Source: Camelimonas fluminis
Lineage (GTDB): Bacteria; Pseudomonadota; Alphaproteobacteria; Rhizobiales; Beijerinckiaceae
Reading direction: 5' to 3'
Assembly: GCF_014656355.1 (NCBI RefSeq)
Contig: NZ_BNCG01000009.1
Coordinates: forward strand, 33,127-97,126
Length of the DNA stretch: 64,000 nucleotides
Shown here one piece after another: positions 45,118 to 53,501 of the stretch. A program made the translations under genes and the position numbers. Position 1 is the first letter of the stretch. Every line of letters begins with the position of its first letter. Below the pieces are notes generated by a model. That model saw only the letters and a list, made by a program, of their open reading frames with translations, did no database searches and was not told where the DNA came from.

Positions 45118-47499
45118 TTGCGGGATCAGCGCGCCATGTTTTGCATGAACGCGCCTCACGATATTCCTGTCGCTTCTGGATCCAATGGCGCCATGACGTT
45201 TTCCGACGGCCCGAACAACAGGCGGGAACCCCGTTTCGGCCAACAGTTTGACCAGCATGCCGATGCCCCGGCCGACAGCGCGGCGGCGACGCGCCGGGAC
45301 GCAGCGGCCAGTGAGATTCATATTGACGCTTCCGACAGCTGGCGCCGGAGCGGCGCGGGCGGCGGCGGCGCCCCGGCTTCCCGGCCGCAGAGCCGGCGAG
45401 AGCCTTCGTTTGACGATGGGGCCAGCCCAGCCCCGCAGCAGTCCGCGCCAGAGGCCGCCCCCGCGGCGGCCGCGCGGATGGCTGACGACTTGGGAGCAGG
45501 GAAGCGCGTGGCCAAAGGCGGACAACGAAGCAAACGGAAGACCAGGGCGGCGCGCGGCGCCGCGGCGCCGCGGACGCGGCGCAGGCGGTCGTTCATTGGC
45601 CACCTGTTCCGGCTGGGCTTCAGCCTGGCGGTCGTCGCCATGCTCGGCGTCGCCGGCGTCATCGGCTACCACTTCTCGCTGTTGCCGCCGATGGACCAGC
45701 TGACCGTGCCCAAGCGCGCGCCCAACGTCGCCATTCTGGCGGCGGACGGCTCGCTGATCGCCAACAAGGGCGACATGGGCGGTCGTGAGGTGAAGGTCAA
45801 AGAGCTGCCGCCGTATCTGCCGAAAGCCTTCGTGGCGATCGAGGACCGGCGTTTCTATGATCACTACGGCGTCGACCCGGCCGGCGTGGCGCGCGCCCTG
45901 CTGCGCAACGTGTCCGCCGGCGGCGTGTCCCAGGGCGGCTCGACCCTGACCCAGCAGCTGGCCAAGAACCTGTTCCTCACCCAGGAACGGACCATGTCGC
46001 GCAAGATCCAGGAGCTGATCCTGTCGGTATGGCTCGAGCGCAAGTTCAGCAAGGAACAGATTCTCGAACTGTATCTCAACCGCGTGTATTTCGGCGCGGG
46101 CGCCTATGGCGTCGAGGCCGCCGCGCACCGGTACTTCGGCAAGGACGCCAGGGACGTGACCATCGCGGAAGCAGCGATGCTCGCCGGCCTTGTCCAGGCC
46201 CCGGCGCGGCTGGCGCCGACGCGCAATCCCGAGGGCGCCCAGGCGCGGGCGCAGCTCGTGCTGACCGCCATGGCGAACGAGAAGTTCATCACCGAGCAGC
46301 AGGCCAAGGGCGCGATCATGACCCCGGCCACGGCGGTGAAGCCGGGCGGAACCCGGTCCGCCAACTACGCCGCCGACTTCGTGATGGACGTGCTGGACGA
46401 CTTCGTCGGCAAGATCGAGCAGGACGTGCAGGTTCGCACCACCATCGACATGCCGCTGCAGATGTCGGCCGAGGCGGCCCTCAACGACGAACTCGGCAAG
46501 CAGGGTGCAAAACTCGGGGCCCATCAGGGCGCGGTCGTCACCCTCGCCTCCGACGGCGCCCTCAAGGCGCTGGTGGGTGGGCGCAGCTATGCCGAGAGCC
46601 AGTTCAACCGCGCCACCAACGCCCGGCGCCAGCCTGGCTCCGCCTTCAAGCCCTTTGTCTATCTCACCGCCATCGAGCACGGCATGACCCCGGATGCGGT
46701 GCGTGAGGATGGCCCGGTCTCATCCGGCGGCTGGTCGCCCTCCAACTATTCCCGGCGCTACTCGGGCCCCATGACCCTGCTGACGGCCATGGCCCACTCC
46801 ATCAACACCATCCCGGTGAAACTGACGCTGGAGCTTGGCCCCAAGGCCGTGGTGCGCACGGCCCAGCGTCTCGGCATTACCTCGCCGCTGCAATCCAACG
46901 CCTCAATTGCCCTTGGCACCTCTGAAGTGACGCCGATCGAGTTGACCGCCGCCTTCGCCGCGTTCTCCAACGGCGGCATCGGCGTCATCCCTTATGTGAT
47001 CGAGTCGGTGAAGACCACCGATGGCAAAGCGCTTTACAAGCGCATGCCAAACAGCCTTGGCCCGGTGATCACGCCGAAGAACGAGGGCATGATCAACGCC
47101 ATGTTGCGGCAGGTGGCGACCAGCGGCACCGGCAGCAAGGCGAAGCTGCCTGGCTGGGAGATCGGCGCCAAGACCGGCACCACCCAGGATTTCCGCGACG
47201 CCTGGTTCATGGGCTTCACCAACCAGCTCGTCACGGGCGTCTGGATCGGCAATGACGACAACAGCTCGATGAAGAAGGTGACCGGCGGCTCACTGCCGCT
47301 CGACGTCTGGAACCGGGTGATGCAGGTCGCCTCGCGCAACCTCAAGCCTGGTCCGCTGCCTGGAGTTCCCTGGACGCCGGCGCCAGCCCCGGCCGCCGGC
47401 TGGGCCAGCGCGCAGCAGCAGGGTGAAGGTGGCCAGGCGCCGCAACCACAGCCGCAGCGCCGGGAGCCAAACTTCTTTGAACGGCTGTTCGGCGGCTAG
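45118..47499 (+). CDS. mrcA: penicillin-binding protein 1A (bifunctional)
   Basis: A class A PBP of up to 793 residues polymerising and cross-linking peptidoglycan. TTG 45118 has AGGA six bases upstream; in-frame ATGs at 45136, 45145 and 45193 are alternatives. The cytoplasmic N-terminus is about 160 residues, Arg/Ala/Pro-rich, much longer than in E. coli. One membrane helix (162-186) precedes the GT51 domain with E242 (VAIEDRRFYDHYG) and GGSTLTQQLAKN. The transpeptidase has SAFK (about 507-510), SIN and KTGTT (about 684). A Gln/Pro tail ends NFFERLFGG. Its stop abuts a palindromic repeat. Confidence 0.95.
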   Translation: MRDQRAMFCMNAPHDIPVASGSNGAMTFSDGPNNRREPRFGQQFDQHADAPADSAAATRRDAAASEIHIDASDSWRRSGAGGGGAPASRPQSRREPSFDDGASPAPQQSAPEAAPAAAARMADDLGAGKRVAKGGQRSKRKTRAARGAAAPRTRRRRSFIGHLFRLGFSLAVVAMLGVAGVIGYHFSLLPPMDQLTVPKRAPNVAILAADGSLIANKGDMGGREVKVKELPPYLPKAFVAIEDRRFYDHYGVDPAGVARALLRNVSAGGVSQGGSTLTQQLAKNLFLTQERTMSRKIQELILSVWLERKFSKEQILELYLNRVYFGAGAYGVEAAAHRYFGKDARDVTIAEAAMLAGLVQAPARLAPTRNPEGAQARAQLVLTAMANEKFITEQQAKGAIMTPATAVKPGGTRSANYAADFVMDVLDDFVGKIEQDVQVRTTIDMPLQMSAEAALNDELGKQGAKLGAHQGAVVTLASDGALKALVGGRSYAESQFNRATNARRQPGSAFKPFVYLTAIEHGMTPDAVREDGPVSSGGWSPSNYSRRYSGPMTLLTAMAHSINTIPVKLTLELGPKAVVRTAQRLGITSPLQSNASIALGTSEVTPIELTAAFAAFSNGGIGVIPYVIESVKTTDGKALYKRMPNSLGPVITPKNEGMINAMLRQVATSGTGSKAKLPGWEIGAKTGTTQDFRDAWFMGFTNQLVTGVWIGNDDNSSMKKVTGGSLPLDVWNRVMQVASRNLKPGPLPGVPWTPAPAPAAGWASAQQQGEGGQAPQPQPQRREPNFFERLFGG

Positions 47500-47702
47500 A
47501 GCATTTTCGATCAATCTGGATCGCAAACTGCTCCAGTTCTCTTTGGTTTGAGCGAATTTTGATCGATCAGCCGGTTCCGGACGATCGGAAGGCGCTCCAG
47601 AGCATTTTCGGGAAAAGCCCGTTCGCCAGAATGCTCGATCTCTTTCATCTGACGCATTTTCTTCACGAAAAGCGGGCGCCACTTTTCTCGAAAATGCTCT
47701 GG
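47498..47702. repeat. dispersed palindromic intergenic elements (copies E1/E2)
   Basis: Starts in the stop codon of the PBP gene. E1 is AGAGCATTTTCGATCAATCT ... CTGCTCCAG. E2 has inverted arms CCAGAGCATTTTCGGGAAAAG (47597-47617) and CTTTTCTCGAAAATGCTCTGG (47682-47702), 20 of 21 paired. The right half is the reverse complement of most of the element at 31064. Confidence 0.8.
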
Positions 47703-48066
47703 CGGCCAGCTTCCGACATTCGCCTCCCCCGATACCAGGCGGCGCGGTCGGAGCCAGGCCACTGGCAAAACATGACTCTCGGGTGAAACTTGTGAATATG
47801 GCATGCGCGCGCCGGGCAAGGAGGCGGATGCAAATGCCGGCGTCGCTCCACAGGTCGCCGATCCGCAGGGCGGCGCCAGATTTTTGATTGTGGCGCCGTT
47901 TGACGGGAGCAGGGTCGTTGTCGCCTCGACGGCAACGCCATGCTTCCGGTCGCTGACGGTCCGGCGTCGACCAAGTCGCCCTGGATCGGGTGCGCCAGCA
48001 CGAGGCCGATCCGGGAAGGTCCAGCCGGAGAAGGTTCAGCCGCCAGGCCTGACGCGTCGAAGCTCC
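47500..48066. other. spacer with repeats
   Basis: No gene is accepted. The left 200 bases are repeat elements. The rest (47703-48066) has open frames on both strands without recognisable protein. Confidence 0.45.
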
Positions 48067-48381
48067 TTATCCAACAACGACCTCGCTCATCTGCACGATG
48101 GGCGCGATGTCCGTATAGTTGGCGACGTCCGCGACAATCTCCGCGCGGTGTCGGCCGAACGCCTCCTGGAATGTCGCCAGGTCCGGCGCGTAGATATGGC
48201 ACGCCGCGATAAACTCCGGCGCGCTTCCAGGCTCGCGCCCCCCAAGGCCCTTCTCTATCTCGTAACGCAGGCAGGCGGCGCCGAGCCGTTCCTTGATCAG
48301 CGGCAAGTGGCTGGCGCGGTAGTAGGCGTGATCAAATTTCGAGCCGCCATCGGCCGGATAGTAGACGCTCATCTTGATCAT
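48067..48381 (-). CDS. EthD family protein
   Basis: A 104-residue dimeric alpha+beta-barrel protein of the EthD family. MIKMSVYYPADGGSKFDHAYYRASHLPLI is read as the strand plus the conserved YYxxxHLPL motif, given here at residues 1-29 in outline only. It continues with PEFIAACHIYAPDLATFQEAF and ADVANYTDIAPIVQMSEVVV. EthD-type proteins are small enzymes or accessory factors in ether and polyketide metabolism; here no such neighbours exist, so role is unknown. It stands alone. Confidence 0.88.
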   Translation of the reverse strand: MIKMSVYYPADGGSKFDHAYYRASHLPLIKERLGAACLRYEIEKGLGGREPGSAPEFIAACHIYAPDLATFQEAFGRHRAEIVADVANYTDIAPIVQMSEVVVG

Positions 48382-48434
48382 GGTCGGGCTCCCGCCTGAA
48401 CGCCCCCTGCGGCGTCCGAGGGTAAATTTTTAGG

Positions 48435-48645
48435 TCACCGCCTCACAAATAGCATCCAGATTCTGGCTGAAGCGGGCTTCACCACAGCAAGGTCGTTTTC
48501 GCCGCGCTTTTCGAGGCGTGAGGCGCCAGCGCGGACCTGTTTGGGTTGGCTGCAGAGGCGTTTGGCGAGGACGGCGGCGGTCGAAGAGGACGCTGAACGA
48601 CCGGCGGCGTTTGCGGCCGTCCATCGGCCTGATGTTGGACATGCG
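48435..48645 (-). pseudogene. decayed IS5-type transposase C-terminus
   Basis: Two overlapping frames read as parts of one IS5-family transposase. One gives SNIRPMDGRKRRRSFSVLFD, matching the NIPP..RK...FS..LYR stretch. After a frame change the other gives PKQVRAGASRLEKRGENDLA then VVKPASARIWM, matching the LKQFR..ATRYEKR..NFLA..KLAS.RIW end of such enzymes. The frame is broken and most of the gene, the DDE residues except perhaps the last, and both ends are missing. No terminal inverted repeats found. Confidence 0.6.
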
Positions 48646-48984
48646 CCGGACGCGGTCATCGCGAGACGCACGGCCGCACGTTCAGGGTTCGCGCAAGTCA
48701 GGAAACCGCCCTGAAGCGGGACCCGCCCATAGCGGACCCGATTCGCGCGCGACCTTTTTGAACTGATGCGTTTTCTCCGGCCGGAGCGGCATCCGCCTCG
48801 CGTGAAGCCCCCCGGCAGGGTCGTCAGCCGCAGACGCTGCTTCGAAGGGCAGCCTTCATGCCAGGTCGTGAACGGACGCATCCGCGATTCGCAAAGCTCA
48901 AATCGGCATTGCGGAAAACGCCATGCGCCTTCGGGATGGACCAGAACCTGCTGGGCCCGCCAGGTTCTGACGTCAGGCGGCCGG
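48646..48984. other. spacer next to transposase remnant
   Basis: 339 bases without recognisable gene, possibly further decayed insertion sequence. CAGAACCTG (48942) and CAGGTTCTG (48961) form a 9-bp stem 16 bp past the metallopeptidase stop, perhaps a weak terminator for that gene. Confidence 0.4.
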
Positions 48985-49788
48985 TCAGGCCGCCTCGCCT
49001 GCTGACAGCCCCGCATCGCTGTCACCATCAGCGCCATCACCGCCCACGCCGTAGCGGTGCAGGCTGGCCCCGTGGGCTTTCAGCCAGGCTTCCGCCTCAT
49101 CCGTCCCCGGGCACAGGTTGTAGACCAAGGCCCAGAAACGCTCCGAATGGTTCATCTCGCGCAGATGACACACCTCATGGGCGGCGAGATAATCAAGCAC
49201 CTCCGGCGGCGCCATGATCAGCCGCCATGAGAAGTTGAGCCGCCCGGCGGCGGTGCAGGACCCCCAACGGGTGCGCTGGTCACGCAGCGTGATGCTTCTG
49301 GCCCGCACGCCGAGCGCCCTGGAATGGCGATCCACCGCGCGCTCCAGATCCCGCGCCGCCTCCCGGCGCAGGAACTCCTGCACCCGGCGCGGCGCATGCC
49401 GCGGATCGCCGCCTGTCAGAATCATCATCCCGCCATCCGGGTGCGGCGCGATGGCCGGAACAGCCCGGGCGCTGGCCTGCCAGACGATCGGATGCGGCGC
49501 GCCGCGCACCAGCGCCACGGCGCCGGGTCTGAACTCGATGCGCTTGGGAACCCGGCGAAGTCGGGCGGCGATCCAGTCTCCATGCGCTTCGGCGAAACGC
49601 ACGGCCGCCCGCACATCGCCGCGCTGGGGCATCGTCAACGTTGCTTCACCAGTAACTTGTGAGACACGCAAGGTAAAACGCCGCGCATCATGGCGACGGC
49701 GTAGAATTACCTCAAAAACTTCCGCGCCAGAACGAACCGAAACGGTGTCATTTTCAGAAATGCTTCTTCGAAATAGCCGCATCAGCAT
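48985..49788 (-). CDS. YgjP/SprT-like zinc metallopeptidase
   Basis: A 267-residue protein of the YgjP-type (DUF45, annotated M48) metallopeptidase group. The zinc motif is HEVCH (204-208) with a further ligand at H214 in REMNHSERFW. DQRTRWGSCTAAGRLNFSWRL is the conserved stretch before it. ATG 49788 is the first ATG in a frame that opens at 49815 via TTG; no strong ribosome site is present. No signal peptide, so cytoplasmic. Substrates of this family are not established. Divergent from regB. Confidence 0.9.
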   Translation of the reverse strand: MLMRLFRRSISENDTVSVRSGAEVFEVILRRRHDARRFTLRVSQVTGEATLTMPQRGDVRAAVRFAEAHGDWIAARLRRVPKRIEFRPGAVALVRGAPHPIVWQASARAVPAIAPHPDGGMMILTGGDPRHAPRRVQEFLRREAARDLERAVDRHSRALGVRARSITLRDQRTRWGSCTAAGRLNFSWRLIMAPPEVLDYLAAHEVCHLREMNHSERFWALVYNLCPGTDEAEAWLKAHGASLHRYGVGGDGADGDSDAGLSAGEAA

Positions 49789-50038
49789 CAACTGCCATTT
49801 ATATCGTTTCAACAATTAGGCAAGCCTGATTATCACATATCTGTGATATGAAGAAAAGCGCAATCATTGCAGTCGTGACCAGTTCGGGTTTCACGATTCT
49901 GGCGGCGCGGCGCGGCGCGCCGCGTCCACCATGACCATTTCGCGGCTGACGCGGATCAGCCATATTGACGCAGACGCGGACGCCGTCCGCAACTGACCAT
50001 GCGTTGTCCGCGGCGGCGGCGCCAACCCGGAAGGTCTC

Positions 50039-51358
50039 ATGCTGTCCGAAGACGCCCTGTCGACCACCGCCTCACCGGGCCGTCTTCGCCTCGACACCCT
50101 TGTGCGCCTGCGCTGGCTCGCCGTCATTGGCCAGAGCGTGGCGGTGGCCGGCGTGCATTTCGGCCTCGGATTTTCGTTGCCGTTCGGCCTGTGTTTCCTG
50201 CTCATCGCCGTATCGGCGTGGCTGAACATCGCGCTGCGCATCCGCTATCCCATGAGTCACCGGCTGAGCCTGTGGCCGGCCACCGGCCTGCTGGCCTATG
50301 ACCTGACCCAACTCGCCGGACTGCTGTACCTCACCGGCGGCCTGCAGAACCCCTTCGCCATCCTGTTCCTCGCGCCGGTGCTGATTTCAGCCACCTCGTT
50401 GCCGCCGCGCGTCACCATGGCGCTTGGCGCGCTCTCGGCGCTCTACGCCACCGCCCTGATTTTCTGGCGCCGCCCGCTGCCCTGGTCGCCTGGCGAGACG
50501 CTGGAATTGCCCTTCGTCTACATCATCGGCATCTGGACGGCGATCACGCTCGGCATCGCCTTCACCGCCATCTACGCCTGGCGCGTCGCCGACGAGGCGC
50601 GGTCGCTGGCCCAGGCGCTGTCGGCCACGGAGTTCGTGCTGGCCCGCGAGCAGCACCTGACCCAGCTTGACGGCCTCGCCGCCGCCGCCGCCCACGAACT
50701 GGGCACGCCGCTCGCCACCATCACCCTGGTCACCAAGGAAATGGCGCGGGAGGCGCCGCCGGGCAGCCCGCTGGCCGAGGACATCACCCTGCTCCGCGAG
50801 CAGGTGGAGCGCTGTCGCGGCATTCTCGGCAAGCTGACCTCGCTGGGCGCCGATGGCGACGCCGGACCGATGGAGCAACTGAGTCTCAGTCACCTTGTCG
50901 AGGAAGTCGCCGGACCGCAGCGCCCCTTCGGCGTTCCGATCACCGTCACGCGCGACGGCGTCGATCCGCAGCCGGTTTGCCGGCGCAACCCCGGCGTCAT
51001 CTACGGGCTTGGAAATATTGTCGACAACGCCGTTGATTTCGCCCGCAACGCCGTCGCCATCGAGGAGCGCTGGAACGACCAGTTCGTGGAGATTGTGGTG
51101 CGGGACGACGGCCCCGGCTTCGCGCCCGACGTGCTGCTGCGGATCGGCGAACCTTACGTCACCACCCGGGGCGCCGGGCAGCGCCACGCCGACGAACCAG
51201 CCAGCGGACTGGGGCTCGGGCTGTTCATCGCCAGGAGCCTCATCGAACGGACGGGCGCCGTCATCACCACCTCCAACGCGCCGGCGCCGGCGACCGGCGC
51301 CGTCGTCGCCATCCGCTGGCCGCGTCAGGCTTTCGAACGCGATGTCGCAGCCACCTGA
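50039..51358 (+). CDS. regB: redox sensor histidine kinase RegB/ActS
   Basis: A 439-residue membrane histidine kinase of the RegB/PrrB/ActS group, controlling genes for respiration, carbon and nitrogen fixation with redox state. Six membrane helices fill residues 25-180, with the quinone-site heptapeptide GGLQNPF at 100-106. The phospho-acceptor is H219 in AAAAHELGTPLATI, and the redox cysteine C259 lies in ERCRGILGKL, as in RegB. N box (NIVDNAVDFA), G1 (DDGPGF) and G2 (GLGLGLFI) are intact. ATG 50039 follows GGAAGG. regA lies 261 bp downstream on the same strand. Confidence 0.93.
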   Translation: MLSEDALSTTASPGRLRLDTLVRLRWLAVIGQSVAVAGVHFGLGFSLPFGLCFLLIAVSAWLNIALRIRYPMSHRLSLWPATGLLAYDLTQLAGLLYLTGGLQNPFAILFLAPVLISATSLPPRVTMALGALSALYATALIFWRRPLPWSPGETLELPFVYIIGIWTAITLGIAFTAIYAWRVADEARSLAQALSATEFVLAREQHLTQLDGLAAAAAHELGTPLATITLVTKEMAREAPPGSPLAEDITLLREQVERCRGILGKLTSLGADGDAGPMEQLSLSHLVEEVAGPQRPFGVPITVTRDGVDPQPVCRRNPGVIYGLGNIVDNAVDFARNAVAIEERWNDQFVEIVVRDDGPGFAPDVLLRIGEPYVTTRGAGQRHADEPASGLGLGLFIARSLIERTGAVITTSNAPAPATGAVVAIRWPRQAFERDVAAT

Positions 51359-51619
51359 CGCCGCGTCAAAGGCGCAACCGGGGGTGTGCGACCATTTGGT
51401 ACACTTTGCTGACAAAATGATCTAAAGAGGTGCGGTGGACGCACATCAGCGCCGTGGGCGCGCCGGATCACGCGCGGGCGAAGCCCGGCGAACGGGCGCC
51501 CGCCAGCGGCTGGAAAGGCCTGACAGCCTGGTCAGCCGGCGCAAATGTGAACAAGGGGGACAGCGCGCCTGGCCTGTCCCGCGCGGAAACGCCGGCGCGC
51601 CCGGCGCGCAGGTGAGAGC

Positions 51620-52186
51620 ATGATCATGGAGTCTTCCGCCCCGTTTCCAGCCGCGCCAGAGGGCGATCGCAGCCTGCTGATCGTCGATGACGACCGGCCG
51701 TTCCTGACGCGGCTCGCCCGCGCCATGGAAAGCCGGGGCTATGCCGTGCGCACGGCGGAATCGGTGGCTGACGGCATTGCCGCCATCGAGGCCGAGGCCC
51801 CCGCCTACGCGGTGATCGACATGCGCCTTGGCGACGGCAACGGGCTTGAGGTCATCACCAAGCTGAAGGAGCGGCGCGCCGACGCGCGCGGCGTCATCCT
51901 CACGGGCTACGGCAATATCGCCACGGCGGTGACAGCGGTGAAGCTCGGCGCTTTCGATTATCTCGCCAAACCGGCGGACGCCGACGAGGTGCATGCGGCG
52001 CTGATGGCCTTGCCCGACGGACGCGCCATTCCGCCGGAAAATCCCATGTCGGCCGACCGGGTGCGCTGGGAGCACATCCAGCGCGTTTATGAGCTGTGCG
52101 GCCGCAACGTTTCGGAAACCGCGCGACGGCTCAACATGCACCGTCGCACCCTGCAACGCATCCTGGCCAAGCGCGCGCCGCGCTGA
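51620..52186 (+). CDS. regA: response regulator RegA/ActR
   Basis: RegA/PrrA/ActR response regulator, 188 residues. The receiver has D23/D24, phospho-aspartate D67 (VIDMRLGDGNGL), the threonine in ILTGYG and lysine in LAKPAD. A linker (EENP-like PPENPMSADRVRWEHIQ) leads to a Fis-type helix-turn-helix: YELCGRNVSETARRLNMHRR then TLQRIL, highly conserved in the family. It binds promoters of bc1, oxidase, cbb or nif genes in relatives, so petABC in this window is a plausible target. Partner kinase is regB just upstream. Confidence 0.95.
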   Translation: MIMESSAPFPAAPEGDRSLLIVDDDRPFLTRLARAMESRGYAVRTAESVADGIAAIEAEAPAYAVIDMRLGDGNGLEVITKLKERRADARGVILTGYGNIATAVTAVKLGAFDYLAKPADADEVHAALMALPDGRAIPPENPMSADRVRWEHIQRVYELCGRNVSETARRLNMHRRTLQRILAKRAPR

Positions 52187-52286
52187 GCAGACCGGCGCCA
52201 CATCCGCCCGCCGGCCAGCCGGCCAGCCGGGCGACAGCGGAGAACCAGGTTCGGGTTCCAGTGCGTTTATGGAAGCGAATGGGGCG

Positions 52287-52646
52287 ATGACAGCCAGGAT
52301 ATTGCTCGGGACGGTCGTCGCGGCCGGGGTCATGGCCAGCCTCGCCAGGCCGGCCGGCGCGGCCGCCGCCGATGACCGCCAGAATGCGATGGATCACATC
52401 TCCGCCGTGCTGGCCGCCGAAAAGGCCTGCCCGGGGTTCAGGGCCAATCTGCCCCTTATCGCCATGCTCAGCGACAGGATCGGGCTGAATATATCCGCCC
52501 CGGCCAACAAGAATTACATCACCGCCAGAATCCGGTCCTACCAGAATGAAATCGGGCAGGGCGGCAAGGAGGCCGGCTGCGCGGCGGCCTATGGGCTCTA
52601 CGGGCCGGGGGGCACAGACGTGCCAAACCTTATCCGCACAAAATGA
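52287..52646 (+). CDS. small secreted hypothetical protein
   Basis: A 119-residue protein with a signal peptide (MTARILLGTVVAAGVMASLA, cleavage near AGAAAA). The mature part has two cysteines (EKACPGF and AGCAAAYG) that could pair. It reads ISAVLAAEKACPGFRANLPL and ITARIRSYQNEIGQGGKEAG. ATG 52287 is chosen because the signal begins there; an ATG six codons earlier is in frame. I do not recognise the family. Sits 100 bp after regA and ends at a repeat element. Confidence 0.65.
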   Translation: MTARILLGTVVAAGVMASLARPAGAAAADDRQNAMDHISAVLAAEKACPGFRANLPLIAMLSDRIGLNISAPANKNYITARIRSYQNEIGQGGKEAGCAAAYGLYGPGGTDVPNLIRTK

Positions 52647-52649
52647 GCG

Positions 52650-52725
52650 CTGAGCGCTTTCCGGCCAGACGACATCGTCCGGTCGATCAGAAGCCGCTCA
52701 AACAGCAAAAACCTGGAGCGCCGGA
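52650..52725. repeat. dispersed palindromic intergenic element (copy F)
   Basis: GAGCGCTTTCCGGCCAGACG ... GGTCGATCAGAAGCCGCTC, aligned with GAGCGGTTTCCGACCACACG ... GGTCGATCAAGG at 41669; about three quarters of bases agree. Confidence 0.6.
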
Positions 52726-52793
52726 ACAGGTCTGTCGCCAACGCGAAACGTCCCGGACCAGCGCCCTGACGCCTTGACGCTCTGGCGATGGCG

Positions 52794-53282
52794 TCAGTCC
52801 AGCAGCCCGGCGGCGCCATCGGGATCGGCCAGCCGGTGCAGCCGGCCGGCGGCGGCGCGGGCGAAGCGCAGGGTCACGGCCTTGCGCCGGGCGGCGGCCA
52901 GCGGATGGGCCGGCGCGGCGCGCAGCATCTCCGCGCCAAAAGCATCGGCTATGATCAGGCCGGCGTCCTCCGGCAGCACTTCCAGAGGGAAGTCCGGCGC
53001 AACGGCGAAGGAAAAGCTGTCGCACCAGTCACGGTATTCATGCCATTTGCCGTCAGCGCGAAAATCCGCCAGCGAGGATTTGACCTCGACAATGGTCAGC
53101 CGGCCGTCCGGCAACAGCGCCATCACGTCGGCGCGCCGCCATGAGGCCAGGGTCAGTTCGCACAGGGTGACGGCGCCAAGGCTGGCGAAATGCCGCCGCA
53201 CGCCGCGCTGGATCGCCAGGGCCGCCGGCGACTGGCGACCGTCCGGCGGCAGGATCAGGTCGGCGTCAGAAAAACTGCTCAT
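52794..53282 (-). CDS. mmcB: MmcB-family DNA repair protein
   Basis: A 162-residue protein of the MmcB (DUF988) family, in Caulobacter part of the mitomycin-C damage response. ATG 53282 follows GGAAG by seven bases; a GTG one codon earlier is possible. The nuclease-like core is visible: RRADVMALLPDGRLTIVEVK and the SSLADFRADGKWHEYRDWCD region, a PD-(D/E)XK pattern (D..E.K). LPEDAGLIIADAFGAEMLRA follows. Standalone minus-strand gene. Confidence 0.9.
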   Translation of the reverse strand: MSSFSDADLILPPDGRQSPAALAIQRGVRRHFASLGAVTLCELTLASWRRADVMALLPDGRLTIVEVKSSLADFRADGKWHEYRDWCDSFSFAVAPDFPLEVLPEDAGLIIADAFGAEMLRAAPAHPLAAARRKAVTLRFARAAAGRLHRLADPDGAAGLLD

Positions 53283-53501
53283 CACTCCGCTTCCGGAACG
53301 TCATGTTGTTTCGGGCAAATCCGCGCACACGACGGCGCCCGGGTTGTGCCCTGTCCATCCGCCTTCACGCGGCTGCCCTGATCTCGGCTGCCATGCCAGG
53401 TCACACGCGAGGCAGGCTGGTGACTGGCATGACATTGGGGCAAAACCGGGAACAAACCATGAATTTCCGGACCGCGCGCCGTTCGGGAGCCCGACCAGAC
53501 C

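Noticed and set aside
47703..48066. Small genes on either strand
   Set aside because: Overlapping frames without ribosome sites or recognisable sequence.
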